Shown in pieces: positions 53,597 through 63,926 of a DNA stretch of 64,000 nucleotides. The position numbers were made by a program, and so were the translations under genes. The notes beneath the pieces were generated by a model that was not told where the DNA came from, searched no databases, and saw only the letters and a list, made by a program, of their open reading frames with translations. Location of the stretch: positions 2,114,501 to 2,178,500 of the forward strand of contig NZ_CP090349.1 of assembly GCF_021398735.1 (NCBI RefSeq), given 5' to 3'. Position 1 is the first letter of the stretch, and each line of letters opens with the position of its first letter. Origin of the DNA: Methylobacterium oryzae. Its GTDB lineage: Bacteria; Pseudomonadota; Alphaproteobacteria; Rhizobiales; Beijerinckiaceae.

Positions 53597-55555
53597 TCAG
53601 GCGGCCACACGCGAGGGGCCCGTTTGCGGGGTCGCCGACTTGAGGCAGGCCTCCACCGCGTCCCGCAGCGAGGACACATAGACATCTGCACCGACCTCCC
53701 GTCCCACGGCGGCGTCGCTGAGCACCTTCTCGCCCACAGGCCAAAGACCGACCAACACCGGCATATCCGGTGCACGCCGTTTCAGCCGTTCCAGAAGGTA
53801 GCGCAGGTGTGCCGGGTTGCCGGTGATGTCGAGGTACGAGATGCACACCATCGCCACGCCCGTAAGGTCGAGGTCGCGGATGCGGTCTCGCGAGACGGCC
53901 TCGTAGCCGGCCACCCGGGCTCCGAGCCCGTGCTTACGCAGCAACTGGGCAAGCATCGCCGAAGATGCCTCGTCCAATGGACCTCGCCCGGCCACGCACA
54001 GGACGGGCGCCTCCCCGCGCCACGCTTCCGGGAGAGCCTCACGCGGCGGAGCCTGCCTAGGCACGGCCTCGTTCTTCGGATGAGCCCGTTCGGCAAGCGT
54101 CAGGGTCTCCCTGGGGTGGATCGCCTTGTCGCCACCGTTGGGCTCGGCGTCCGCCCTGTCCTCGAAATCCTCGACCAGGGACCGGGCCGACGCCCGGATG
54201 TTTTCCAACTGCGCCGGCGTGACGACCCCGCGGGCATAGTCGTTGGCGGCGAGCTGCAAACCCTTGAGGGCGACCTCATCGTAGTAGGACGACAGCGAGC
54301 GGTCCTTGAGCATCGTCTCGCCGAGGTCGCGCGCCTCGTCCGGGTCACCGGCGAGCATCCGCTGGTAGAAGTTCTCTACCGGGGTCAGAGGCGGCCGGTC
54401 GCCGAGCATGATGTCGAGGAACTCAAGGCTGTCGACATGCCGGCCGAGCACGACCAGGCAGACCGTGAAGGGCGTGGCCAGGATCAGCCCGATGGGGCCC
54501 CACAGGAAGCCCCAGAACAGCGTCGAGACGATCACCGCGAAGGGCGAGAGCCCGGTGGAGTGGCCGTAGAGCAGCGGCTCGACCACCTGCCCGAACACCG
54601 GCTCGGCGATGAGGAATAAGGCGGCGGTCGCGATGACCATCGACCAGCCCGGGTCGACCGCCGCCGCGAGCGCCACGGGAAAGATGCCGGAGATGAAGGC
54701 GCCGATGTAGGGCACGAAGCGCATCAGCGCCGAGAACACGCCCCACAACAGCGGATTGGGCACGCCGATGAGCCACAACCCGACGCCGACGATGACCCCG
54801 AAGGTGGCGTTCATGCCGAGTTGGGCGAGAAAGTAGGTGCCGAGCCGGCCGGCCGCGTCGTCCATGGCCACGGTCGTGCGGTGCAGGTCGCTCGACCCGA
54901 ACAGGCGGATCATGCGGTTACGCAGGTCCTCCCGCTGCAGCAGCAGGAACACCACCACCACCAGCACGATGCCGACCGTGGTCAGTGGTTCGACCACAGG
55001 GCCGAGGATGTTGTGGGCGAGCGTCAACGGCGAGACCTCGGGCTCCTCAACCTTGACCAACTGCGCCTTGGGCGTGTCGCCTGCCGGTCCCATCGCCGCC
55101 GAGGTGCCGGCGGCGTCGGCCTTCTGGGTCACGTCGTGGACCTGATGGCTGAACTTCTAGATGACCCGATTGGCCTCGCCGAGCCAACCCTGCTGCAGGC
55201 CGGCGAACTTCTTCTGCACGGTGACCTGCTACTGCGGCAGGTTGCCGGCGAGCCCAGCCACCTGCGTGCCGATGATCGCGCCGAAGCCGCCGATGACGCC
55301 CAGCGCGAGCAAGACGGCGACGATGACGGACGGCACCCGCCCGAGCTTGATCCTCCGCAGCAGGCTGACCACCGGTCCCAGGACGAAGCTGAGCAACACG
55401 GCCAGGACGAGGGGGATGAACACGTCGCGTCCGAAGTACAGGGCCGCCACGAGCACGACGCCGACGGCGAGCGTGAGCAGGCCACGCAGGCCCGGCACCA
55501 GCGGGGGCGGGACCTGGGCGGGCGGACGCGGGACTGCAGCTTCCTCGGTCGGCAT
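53597..55555 (-). pseudogene. AI-2E-type permease with B12-binding-like C-terminal domain, two in-frame amber codons
   Basis: Starts at ATG 55555 (MPTEEAAVPRPPAQ); several membrane segments (LLTLAVGVVLVAALYFGRDV) up to NLPQ. TAG at 55229-55231 and TAG at 55157-55159 interrupt the same frame; between them reads QVTVQKKFAGLQQGWLGEAN. Downstream the permease continues (FGVIVGVGLWLIGVPNPLLW) and ends with a ~130-aa cytosolic domain (VLCVAGRGPLDEASS; VLVGLWPVGEK) that resembles cobalamin-binding folds. AI-2E permeases export or take up small solutes. The codons expected at the ambers are Tyr-like and Glu-like (one-base changes). Confidence 0.75.
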
Positions 55556-55745
55556 GCGACGTGTACTCCTCGACGCAGCACCGACATGCGCGGCACCCGG
55601 GCTGACAACGCCGCCGCACGCGTTTCGCCCCGGAATACTTGTCGTTCCGGAGCCATCCCGGTCGGGTCGAACCGCCAACTGCCGGCTGAGAACGGTCGCT
55701 TGGTGAGCCTCTTGCCTGGGTAAGCCGTCAGGCAGAGGCCACCCC

Positions 55746-56573
55746 ATGCTCATCCGCTGCGGCTACACCGTCGCCCTCGACACGTTCGGCCCGACGCCGA
55801 TGGTCCTGCTGCTCAATGTGCGCCCGGAGCGGCAACCCGACCTGCGCAGCCGCGAGGTCATCGCGTTCGACCCGCCGGTCGCGGCGAGACAGTTCCGTGA
55901 CCCATTCGGAAATGTCGCCACCCGCATCCTCGTGCCGGGCGGGCGCATCACCATGTCGGCGGACTTCGAGATCGAAGACCATGGCCGGCCGGACGAGCAC
56001 GCCCCCGACGCTCGACAGATCCCGATTCACGACCTCCCGGACGAGGCGCTGCGGTTCCTGCTCGGCTCGCGCTACTGCGACACCGACAAGCTCTCCCAGA
56101 CAGCGTGGAATCTATTCGGGGCTACGCCGGAGGGCTGGGCTCGCGTGCAGGCCGTCGTCGACTACGCGAACAGCCGGCTGCGCTTCGACTACATGCAGGC
56201 CGACGCAACCCGCAGCGCGTTCGACGGCCACGGCCAGCAGGTCGGCGTCTGCCGGGACTTCGCCCATCTCGCCATCACGCTGTGCCGATGCATGAACATA
56301 CCGGCCCGCTACGCCACCGGCTACCTCGGCGACATAGGCGTGCCCAAGGACCCGGCGCCGATGGATTTCTCCGCCTGGTTCGAGGTGTACCTGGACGGAC
56401 CAACCGGACCGCGCTGGTACACGTTCGATGCGCGGCACAACCGCCCTCGGATCGGCCGCATCGTCATGGCCTACGGTCGGGACGCGACGGACTGCGCGAT
56501 CACGACGAGCTTCGGACCGGCCCCACTCGCCGGGTTCACCGTGCACACGGATGAGGTCCCGGGCGGGGGATGA
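55746..56573 (+). CDS. Transglutaminase-like protein (paralogue)
   Basis: 275 aa. Catalytic Cys in VGVCRDFAHLAI, His replaced by FSAWFEVYL context (the Trp-Phe-Glu block is there, but His is not at the usual place), and Asp in YTFDARHNRPR. The N-terminal beta domain is typical of bacterial transglutaminase-like proteins. Without His at HAW, activity is uncertain. Single gene, plus strand. Confidence 0.85.
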   Translation: MLIRCGYTVALDTFGPTPMVLLLNVRPERQPDLRSREVIAFDPPVAARQFRDPFGNVATRILVPGGRITMSADFEIEDHGRPDEHAPDARQIPIHDLPDEALRFLLGSRYCDTDKLSQTAWNLFGATPEGWARVQAVVDYANSRLRFDYMQADATRSAFDGHGQQVGVCRDFAHLAITLCRCMNIPARYATGYLGDIGVPKDPAPMDFSAWFEVYLDGPTGPRWYTFDARHNRPRIGRIVMAYGRDATDCAITTSFGPAPLAGFTVHTDEVPGGG

Positions 56574-56992
56574 GCTCGCCGCACTGATCGCAGGAGGCCG
56601 GCATCTCCGAGCCTTACCCGTGCCTCATGGTCGACGCCCTCCAGCCACTTGACCCCGGTCTCAGCCTGACCCGACATTTACCTGGATCCGTGTCACAGGT
56701 CAGCGGCAAGTCGTGGCCCAGGAAACGGTCACGCCTACCACCCATTACGAAGGCCGGGGACGGCAGAAGCCCGGGATACATCCCTGGCTCCCTCGTCGGT
56801 GACGGCTCGCACCGATGCGCCGCATCGACAAGGCCGACCGAGCGTGGCACCCGACGCCTGGCCGGCATCCCCACGTTGCGGATGCGGCATGCTTCCCGGG
56901 TGCGGAGCCACGCCCAGGCATCAACTGCGAAGCTGAAACCTTATCCCAGGTTGAATGTTGGAAGCTTTCCCCAGGTGCAGTTAGCTCCCCCG
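56574..56992. other. Intergenic region, no gene seen
   Basis: About 420 nt between the transglutaminase-like gene and the truncated receiver gene; no supported feature. Confidence 0.4.
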
Positions 56993-57193
56993 ATGACGGC
57001 AAAGTCTCCGACAATCCAACCGGTCGTGCTCGTCGTCGAGGACGAAGGTTTCGTGCGCTTGGTCGCGCGGGACATGCTTGAGGATGCCGGCTTCGAGGTG
57101 ATCGAGGCGGAGACCGCCGACGCTGCGCTGGAGGTCCTAAGGGACGAGCCCGGCATCGACGCCCTGTTCACCGACATCGACATGCCCGGCACG
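56993..57193 (+). pseudogene. Response regulator receiver, cut off by the IS481-type element
   Basis: From ATG 56993, VVLVVEDEGFVRLVARDML to the phospho-acceptor context ALFTDIDMPG. After ~67 codons it runs into the terminal repeat of the IS. The remainder of the receiver is not found on the other side (58247 onward), so the insertion was accompanied by a deletion. Confidence 0.8.
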
Positions 57194-58193
57194 TGTTCGG
57201 TCCCGGCATGTGGTGTGACGGATCGAGCCTGAAGCGTTCAGGCTCTTTCGTCCAGGTCTGGCAGATGAACTCGTAGGGGGTGAGGCCGCGTAGGGTCTTG
57301 AGCCGGCGACCGTAGTTGTAGGCATCCACGAACAGCTGCAGGTGCTGCCGGAGCTCGTCGTGGCTGGCATAATGGTAGCGCTTGACCGTGGCGTCCTTGA
57401 TGGTGCGGTTCATCCGCTCGACTTGACCGTTTGTCCACGGGCAGCGCGGCTTGGTCAGGCGATGCTCGATCTTCGTCTGCTCGCACGCCCAATCGAACGA
57501 GTGCCAGCGGTAGATGCGCGGCCGATCCTGGGTCGCCCAGTAGGCGGCCGCCTTGGCCTCAGCCTCCTCGTCTACCGGATGATTGTCGGCGAACTGGATG
57601 CCATTATCCGTCAGCACCGTGTGGATTATGTACGGCACGGCGGCCACTAGATCGTGTAGAAAGGCTGCCGCGATCCGTTGCGTCGCCTTCTCGTGCAGTT
57701 GAACGAATGCAAACTTGCTGGTGCGGTCGATGGCCACGAACAGGTGTAGCTTGCCCTGTTCGGTGCTGACCTGCGCGATGTCGATGTGGAAGTAGCCGAT
57801 CGGATAGGCTTTGAAGCGGGACCGCTTTGGCTTGTCGCCATCGACGTCCGGCAGGCGGCTGATGCTGTGACGCTGCAGGCAGCGATGCAGCGACGAGCGG
57901 GTCAGATGCGGCAGGCTCGGCTGCAGCGCGTAGAGGCAGTCGTCGAGCGGCAGCAGGGTATGCCGCCGGAAGGCGACGATCACCGCCTCGTCCTCCAGGC
58001 TAAGCACGCTGGAGCGGGGCTCCTTCGGTCCCATTCGCGCATCGGTGCTGGTCTGGCGTGAGCGCCACTTCTGCACCGTCGTGGCGCTGATGCCGTAGCG
58101 CTTGGCGGCGGCCCTCACGCTCTCTTGACGAGCTTGGATTGCCCGACGGACCGTCTCAGTCGTCGTGGCGCTGCCGTGGAGAACCTGTCCCAT
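57168..58193 (-). CDS. IS481-family transposase
   Basis: About 341 aa from ATG 58193. N-terminal HTH (RAAAKRYGISATTVQKWRSR), then the DDE core: HIDIAQVSTEQGKLHLFVAI (first Asp), VLTDNGIQFADN (second Asp), and PWTNGQVERMNRTIKDATVK (Glu). The three acidic residues look intact, so it may be active. The reading frame runs ~8 codons past the left terminal repeat into the receiver fragment before a stop. Confidence 0.88.
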   Translation of the reverse strand: MGQVLHGSATTTETVRRAIQARQESVRAAAKRYGISATTVQKWRSRQTSTDARMGPKEPRSSVLSLEDEAVIVAFRRHTLLPLDDCLYALQPSLPHLTRSSLHRCLQRHSISRLPDVDGDKPKRSRFKAYPIGYFHIDIAQVSTEQGKLHLFVAIDRTSKFAFVQLHEKATQRIAAAFLHDLVAAVPYIIHTVLTDNGIQFADNHPVDEEAEAKAAAYWATQDRPRIYRWHSFDWACEQTKIEHRLTKPRCPWTNGQVERMNRTIKDATVKRYHYASHDELRQHLQLFVDAYNYGRRLKTLRGLTPYEFICQTWTKEPERFRLDPSHHMPGPNTCRACRCR

Positions 58194-58246
58194 AGCGCGT
58201 CCCTCCATGCGGCACCAATCGTACCACCACACAGCGGGACCGAACA
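57194..58246 (-). mobile_element. IS481-type insertion sequence, complete
   Basis: About 1,053 nt. Left end tgttcggtcccg (57194-57205) and right end cgggaccgaaca (58235-58246) are perfect inverted repeats, and similarity continues inward (tgtggtg in both). No target-site duplication is seen at the flanks, consistent with a deletion on one side. Confidence 0.88.
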
Positions 58247-58294
58247 TCAGCGGGTAAGATTCGATCTTGGGTACCGCGGGGCAACGGCCACACA

Positions 58295-58507
58295 CTACCT
58301 GGGCGGCAGCTTCGCCTCAGCCCTGGCAAGGTGGGCCTCGTGCTCATTCTGAAGGTCCTCGAAGCTGGCCAGGAGCACCTCGGCCTCTCCCGTCGGCAGA
58401 GCGCGTTCCTTGAGCCCAGCGATGAGCGCACGTTGGTTGGCGACGTGCCCGGCTCTCTGCCGAACATGCCGCCGTACCATTTGCAGGTCGGTCTCATCGG
58501 TGTTCAT
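58295..58507 (-). CDS. Small hypothetical protein (70 aa)
   Basis: MNTDETDLQMVRRHVRQRAG to AEAKLPPR. All-helical, with charged heptad-like spacing (EAEVLLASFEDLQNEHEAHL), probably coiled coil. Similar short proteins are widespread in Methylobacterium genomes. Function unknown. Confidence 0.65.
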   Translation of the reverse strand: MNTDETDLQMVRRHVRQRAGHVANQRALIAGLKERALPTGEAEVLLASFEDLQNEHEAHLARAEAKLPPR

Positions 58508-58617
58508 CGGAACAACATAGGTTGCGAGCCGCTGAGGTCACGAGGTGACCGTCCGCCAGGCATTGACGCCGACGGCGAGCGTCAACGCGTGCCCGATGGC
58601 TTCTGCGATGTCTGGCG

Positions 58618-60834
58618 CTACGACGTGCGCGGGCGGAGTTCGACCACGTTGGCCTCGACGGTCTTGGCGGGGCCGCCGAGAACCTCCGCGACCTTGCGCG
58701 CGAGCTGCTCGCGCTTGAACGGCTTGCCGATCAGGTGGACGCCGTCATCGAGCCGCCCGTGATGGACGATGGAATTCTCGGTGTAGCCCGACATGAACAC
58801 CACCGGGATCTCAGGGCGGATGGCGGTGATCCGCTCCGCGAGCTCACGCCCCCGGACCTTGCCGGGCAGCACGACGTCGGTGAGCAGCAGGTCGATGGCG
58901 AGGGTGTTCGCCCCAAACACCCGCAGGGCCTCGTCGCCGTCGGCGGCCTCCAACACCCGGTAGCCGAGGTCGGCCAGGATCGCGCAGGCGATCTCGCGCA
59001 CCGCTGCCTCGTCCTCCACGACGAGAATCGTCGCCGAGCCGCGCGGCAACTCCAACGGTGCGGTGATCCGCTGGCTTGCGACAGCCGCCCTGACCGCGCG
59101 CGGGAGGTAAATCTTCACGGTCGTGCCCTCGCCGGGCTCGGAGTAGATCTTCACGTGCCCGCCCGATTGCTTGACGAAGCCGAACACCATGGCGAGGCCT
59201 AGCCCCGTGCCCTTGCCGTCGGGCTTGGTCGTGAAGAATGGCTCGAACACTCGGGCGACGACCTCCGGCGTCATGCCGTGGCCGGTATCGGAGACCGCGA
59301 CCATGGCGTAGTCGCCGGGAGTGACCTCGGCGTGTTCGCGGGCGTAGGCCTCGTCCAGAACCTTGTTGCCGAGCTCGATGGTGAGCCGCCCGCCGCCGGG
59401 CATGGCGTCGCGGGCGTTTAGGGCGAGGTTCAGGACGGCGCTCTCCATCTGCGCCGGATCGGCCATCGCCGGCCATAGGCCGGCGGTCTCGACGTAGCGC
59501 ACCTCGATATGCTCGCCGAGCGTCCGCCGCAGCAGCGGGATCAAGTCCGGCATCGTCGCAGCGAGGTCGATGGCGGCCGGCGCCAGCGGCTGCTTGCGCG
59601 CGAAGGCGAGGAGCTGGCCGGTGAGCGCCGCGCCGCGCTGGGCCGCCCAGGCCGCACGCTCTATGCGCTGCTGTAGCCGGGCGTCGTCCGCCACCTTGGT
59701 TCGCACGAATTCCAGGTTCCCGAGGATCACCTGCAGCAGGTTGTTGAAGTCGTGCGCGATGCCGCCGGTCAACTGACCGATGGCCTGCATCTTCTGCGCC
59801 TCGCGCAGGACGCCCTCGGCCTGGGCGCGCTTGGTCATGTCCGAGATGGTCAGGACGAAGCCGCCGTCCGGCATCGGGGTGCGCCGGATCTCCAGGTGGT
59901 GCCCGTCCGCGCGCTCGCGCTCGTAAGTCACGGCCTCGCGCGGGTTGTGGCTGCCGTGGCGGATCTGGTCCCACGTCTCCAGCGCCGGCCGGCCGGGTTC
60001 GGACGTATGCTCCACGAAGGCCGCGTAGGACGTGCCCGCCCGCGTCATGGCCTTGGGCAGGTCGAGCAGCACCTGGAAGCACTCGTTCCAGTTCGTCAGC
60101 ACCCGGTCGGGTCCGAACACCGCGACGCCCTGGCTGAGGCTGTCGAGCGTCGTGCGCAGGCGCAGCGCCAGGGTGCGCTGCTCGGCCTCGGTCCGGTAGG
60201 AGTGCGACCACGCCTGGTTGAGCAGACGGGCGGCCCAGAGCAGGGTCAGGACCGCGAGCACCGAGCCTGCAAGCGTCATCCACCGCACCCAAGCGGCGCG
60301 GTCGTCGTTCTCACTCAGGCGGCGGGCGAGCAACGTCTCCTCGTCGGCCAGCATGGACGCGAGGGTGATCTCACCCTCTTTCGTCAGGCCGCGACCGGCA
60401 TCCGTGTTCACGAGGCGCTGGGCCGCCTCGAATCCGACGTCGCGCCGCAACTGCACGGTCTGCCCGAGCTCCTCCAGCTTGCGCTGGACCAGGGGGGCGA
60501 GGGTGCGCAGGCGCTCCTGCTGCGCCGGGTTGTCGGCGGTCAGCTTCAGCAACTCGCCCTGGAGCAACCCGAGATGGTCGCGGGCGGCCTCGTAGGGCAC
60601 GAGGTACTCGTCTTTGCCGGTGATGACGTAGCCGCGCTGGCCGGTCTCGGCGTCGCGGAGGGCAATGGCGAGATCCTTCAAGGTGGCCAGCACGCGGTAG
60701 CTGTGCTGCGACCACTCCCGGGCCTCCCGTGAGGCGCTGAGCCGCTCCCAGGTCACGGCCCCGACGAGGACCAGGATGGCGAGGAGCACCGCGAAGACGA
60801 GGAGGTTCGCGCGCGCGACGATATGCTTGGACAT
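58618..60834 (-). CDS. Hybrid sensor histidine kinase (CHASE3-PAS-HisKA-HATPase-REC)
   Basis: 738 aa. Membrane helix ~10-28, CHASE3-type periplasmic domain ~35-180 (DAETGQRGYVITGKDEYLVP), second helix ~188-205, PAS-like ~225-335, HisKA with the phospho-His in [12 protein letters not shown], HATPase with NLALNARDAMPGG and GTGLGLAMVFGF, and C-terminal receiver with the Asp in LLLTDVVLPG. All catalytic residues are present. The stimulus is unknown. It lies downstream of the other hybrid kinase in the same orientation. Confidence 0.93.
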   Translation of the reverse strand: MSKHIVARANLLVFAVLLAILVLVGAVTWERLSASREAREWSQHSYRVLATLKDLAIALRDAETGQRGYVITGKDEYLVPYEAARDHLGLLQGELLKLTADNPAQQERLRTLAPLVQRKLEELGQTVQLRRDVGFEAAQRLVNTDAGRGLTKEGEITLASMLADEETLLARRLSENDDRAAWVRWMTLAGSVLAVLTLLWAARLLNQAWSHSYRTEAEQRTLALRLRTTLDSLSQGVAVFGPDRVLTNWNECFQVLLDLPKAMTRAGTSYAAFVEHTSEPGRPALETWDQIRHGSHNPREAVTYERERADGHHLEIRRTPMPDGGFVLTISDMTKRAQAEGVLREAQKMQAIGQLTGGIAHDFNNLLQVILGNLEFVRTKVADDARLQQRIERAAWAAQRGAALTGQLLAFARKQPLAPAAIDLAATMPDLIPLLRRTLGEHIEVRYVETAGLWPAMADPAQMESAVLNLALNARDAMPGGGRLTIELGNKVLDEAYAREHAEVTPGDYAMVAVSDTGHGMTPEVVARVFEPFFTTKPDGKGTGLGLAMVFGFVKQSGGHVKIYSEPGEGTTVKIYLPRAVRAAVASQRITAPLELPRGSATILVVEDEAAVREIACAILADLGYRVLEAADGDEALRVFGANTLAIDLLLTDVVLPGKVRGRELAERITAIRPEIPVVFMSGYTENSIVHHGRLDDGVHLIGKPFKREQLARKVAEVLGGPAKTVEANVVELRPRTS

Positions 60835-61346
60835 GATCCGGAGGCCGCCGCCCGCGCCGTGACCCGGGTTGGGCCGCGTGGTCGCGGTACTCGCCCGAAC
60901 GCCGAGGACCGCGTGCGCGCTTGCAGGTTATGGTAGCGCGATGCCCGAAGATTGAGGAGCTTTTAAGATCGCGTCGTCACCGCCCGCGCGACGCCGATGC
61001 CGGGCGTTCGGCATGGTCCACCTCGATGCCCCGTCTTTGGAAAGCCGCCGCCACCACGGTGACGAGACCCGATGGAGGATGTCGACTGCAAACTGCACCA
61101 GGACGTGGCTGTCCGCCTTATATCTGCAGTCTGCCATCCCGTCGTTGGGTCGGGGCGCAGGGGACAGAGCCGACGCACGGCCGCGGGGGGATTAACGCCG
61201 CCCGATCCCGTGCGGGTCACGGGCGGACCCGGGACCGCGACAAGGTTCGTCTTCACCGCACGGTCGCGACCGGCCGGGGCGCGCTTCCCCTGCACCGGAG
61301 GCCTGAGGCGTGCCGAGCGCCTTGGCACCGACCGCTGTCGGAAAGA
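60835..61346. other. Intergenic region between two hybrid kinases, no gene seen
   Basis: About 510 nt without a supported gene. Promoter of the kinase at 60834 is expected near its right end of this stretch (leftmost 150 nt), where agattgaggagcttttaag occurs. Confidence 0.4.
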
Positions 61347-63383
61347 TCAGGTCTTGGCGATAAGCCGGGGGAGGATACGGCCGAGCTGGTCCGCCGAGTA
61401 CGGCTTATGCAGAAGTTCGAAGTCGTGCGCCCCTTCCTGCGCCAGCACATGGCTGTAGCCCGAGGCCAGAAGCACCGGTAGCCCGGGCATACGCAGTCGG
61501 AGCGTTTTGGCCAGCTGGATCCCACCCATGCCCGGCATGACCACGTCCGAGAACACCGCGTCGAACCCGGAGCCGTCCGGCCCGAGTTTCTCCAGCGCAT
61601 CCTCGGCGTTCGTCGCCCAAGTCGTGCGGTAGCCCAGATCCTCCAGGATCTGCGTGGCGAAGCGACCGACCTCGACGTTGTCCTCCACCACCAACACGCT
61701 TTCGCCGGCGCCGGTCGGGAAATCCGCGCTTCCTTGCCTGGCGACCGATTCCCGGTTCGGCTCGGCCTCGATCTCCGGCAAGTAGAGCGTGAAGGTAGTG
61801 CCTTGCCCGACCATGCTCTCGACCGAGACGTCGCCGCCAGACTGCTTGGCGAAGCCGAACACCTGAGACAGGCCGAGGCCGGTGCCCTTGCCGACCGCCT
61901 TCGTCGTGAAGAACGGCTCGAAGATCTGCACGAGCTGTTGCGGGGCGATGCCTCCGCCGGTGTCAGCAAGGGATACGGCCGCGAAGCGACCGGGCGCACC
62001 CGCATGGCCTCGGATCGGCGGCATCGCCCCGGAGCAGACCAGCCGCAGCGTGAGCGTGCCCTCGCCGTCCATGGCGTCGCGAGCGTTGACCGCCATGTTC
62101 ACGAGCGCGGTCTCGAACTGGCTGAGGTCAGCCCGCACGAAGCACGGCGCGTCCGGCGTCTCCGTGACCACGTGGATGCGGGCGCCGGTGACCGTGTCGA
62201 GCATGTCGGCCACCGCGTGCAGCCGTGCGCCGACCTCGAAGACCTCGGGCTTGAGTGTCTGCCGCCGGGCGAAGGCAAGGAGCTGGCCGGTCAGCTTGGC
62301 AGCGCGGTCGACGGTGTCCGAGACCGCGTCCATGTAGCGGGCGCGTCGTTCCTCCGGCAGATTCGGGCGGCGCAGGAAGTCGATGGACGAGCGGATGATG
62401 GTCAGCAGGTTGTTGAAGTCATGCGCGACCCCGCCCGTGAGCTGTCCGACTGCCTCTAGCTTCTGCGACTGGCGCAACGCTTCCTGGGCGTCCCTAAGCT
62501 CGGCCTCGGCCAGGAGCCGCGCGCTGATGTCGTGCGCCTGGTGGAAGGCCCCGATGATGGCGCCCGTCTCGTCGCGCAGGGGCGTGTAAGTGATCTCCCA
62601 GCAGGGCTGCCCGAACTCGGGACGGCCGAAGACCGCCTCAACCTTGTACGCCTCGCCCGTCAACGCCCGGCTCATGTTGGCGCGCATGACGGCGGCCTGT
62701 TCCGGGATGAACAGGTCCGGGAATACGTCGCCGACCTTCGTGTGGAAGCCGTTGACCCGAAAAAACTCGTCGTTGTGGGCCTTGTTGAAGGCAATCAGGC
62801 GGAAGTCCTTGTTGAAGGCGCAGATCGGCGCCGCGTCCGACTGCACGATGTTGGCGTAGAGCCGCAGCGCCGCGCCGCTCGACACCACACGCTGGTTGGC
62901 ATCGAGGTGGAAGCCGATCAGGTCGGCGAACATCTTGAACATGCCAATTATGGCCGGCGTGTTCAGGTTGGCCGGCTTGGGGTCGATGGCGCAGAGCGTG
63001 CCGAAGAACATGCCGTCCGGCAGCACGATCGGCATCGAGATGTAGCTCTGGAAGCCGTACAGCGCGGGCGTGGGATGCCCGCGATAGGTCGGGTCCTCGC
63101 CGACGTGGTTGATGACCACGGCCTTCCCGCCCTGCCGGATTTCGTGGCAGATGGTGGTCTCGACCTTCAGCTCGCCACCGGCCTTGAGGCCGAACGCGAT
63201 GTCGTCGCTGACGCTGCAGGCGACCCAACGGTCCTCGGTGACGCGCGCCACGGCGGCGAAGCCCATGCCGGTAGTGCGGCAGACGACGTCCAGGATCGTC
63301 GGGACGGCGGCGATGCTCTCTACGCCGAGAATGTCGGCCTGGAAGTCATGCGCGGCGGACGGGTCGAGCCCGGAGGTGCTCAT
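61347..63383 (-). CDS. Hybrid sensor histidine kinase (GAF-PAS-HisKA-HATPase-REC)
   Basis: 678 aa, no membrane helix, so cytosolic. GAF ~25-170, PAS ~185-300 ([18 protein letters not shown]), HisKA with phospho-His in [12 protein letters not shown], HATPase with [14 protein letters not shown] and [12 protein letters not shown], receiver with Asp in [12 protein letters not shown]. All key residues present. Its ATG overlaps the stop of the ParD-like gene by 4 nt. The signal may be redox or light via GAF, but no bilin Cys motif is evident. Confidence 0.93.
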   Translation of the reverse strand: MSTSGLDPSAAHDFQADILGVESIAAVPTILDVVCRTTGMGFAAVARVTEDRWVACSVSDDIAFGLKAGGELKVETTICHEIRQGGKAVVINHVGEDPTYRGHPTPALYGFQSYISMPIVLPDGMFFGTLCAIDPKPANLNTPAIIGMFKMFADLIGFHLDANQRVVSSGAALRLYANIVQSDAAPICAFNKDFRLIAFNKAHNDEFFRVNGFHTKVGDVFPDLFIPEQAAVMRANMSRALTGEAYKVEAVFGRPEFGQPCWEITYTPLRDETGAIIGAFHQAHDISARLLAEAELRDAQEALRQSQKLEAVGQLTGGVAHDFNNLLTIIRSSIDFLRRPNLPEERRARYMDAVSDTVDRAAKLTGQLLAFARRQTLKPEVFEVGARLHAVADMLDTVTGARIHVVTETPDAPCFVRADLSQFETALVNMAVNARDAMDGEGTLTLRLVCSGAMPPIRGHAGAPGRFAAVSLADTGGGIAPQQLVQIFEPFFTTKAVGKGTGLGLSQVFGFAKQSGGDVSVESMVGQGTTFTLYLPEIEAEPNRESVARQGSADFPTGAGESVLVVEDNVEVGRFATQILEDLGYRTTWATNAEDALEKLGPDGSGFDAVFSDVVMPGMGGIQLAKTLRLRMPGLPVLLASGYSHVLAQEGAHDFELLHKPYSADQLGRILPRLIAKT

Positions 63384-63571
63384 CGAGCGGACGACGGCTT
63401 CGCTGTCGCAACGCGGGTGCGTGGCACGACTCGGTCGCGCTCCATCAAGAGGCGCAACCCGGCGCGGACGACCTCGCTGGCGTTCGAGTAGTGCCCGGTC
63501 GCGACCTGCGCGCGGATGTAGCTCTCCAGCTCGGTCGTCAGGGAGATGTTGCGCGTCGGCGTGCTGGACAT
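63380..63571 (-). CDS. ParD-like ribbon-helix-helix antitoxin without toxin
   Basis: 63 aa. NISLTTELESYIRAQVATGH, then YSNASEVVRAGLRLLMERD are the ParD-type RHH pattern. Usually a parE toxin gene follows and overlaps; here the overlapping gene (ATGA) is a hybrid histidine kinase. No toxin is found. It may act as an orphan antitoxin or as a repressor of the kinase operon. Confidence 0.85.
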   Translation of the reverse strand: MSSTPTRNISLTTELESYIRAQVATGHYSNASEVVRAGLRLLMERDRVVPRTRVATAKPSSAR

Positions 63572-63650
63572 TGCTGGACCTACGCGCTCCCCCGCCGGGC
63601 CGTCAAGGATTGACAGCTCCGGGGTAGCGCAGCGGGTGGGCGCTGCCGCG

Positions 63651-63926
63651 CCTTACTCCGGGCTGGACGAGGCGCGCTTCAAGTGGCTACGCAGTCTGGA
63701 GGAAGCGGAGTGGAGACCCGGGATGGCGGCACGGCTCGGGTTAGGGCCGGCCGACCTGCCGGCCGTCTGGGACGCCGACTTCCTGCTCGGGTTGAGGAAC
63801 GCCGCCTGCGAGGGCACCTATGTTCTCTGCGAGATCAACGCGAGCTCGGTGTATCCCATCCTCGACGAGGCGCACGCCGCCCTGGCGGCGTCGCTGCGGT
63901 GGCTGGCCCAGACCCGCGCCCGCTGA
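63651..63926 (+). pseudogene. C-terminal fragment of an ATP-grasp-like (Cj0069-type) protein
   Basis: From about 63651 the frame reads YSGLDEARFKWLRSLEEAEW, then PAVWDADFLLG and YVLCEINASSVYP, which match the end of Cj0069-family proteins (D-Ala ligase-like ATP-grasp). About 70 percent of the gene (N-terminal) is missing. No start codon or ribosome site is convincing. It is divergent from the ParD-like gene. Confidence 0.6.
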
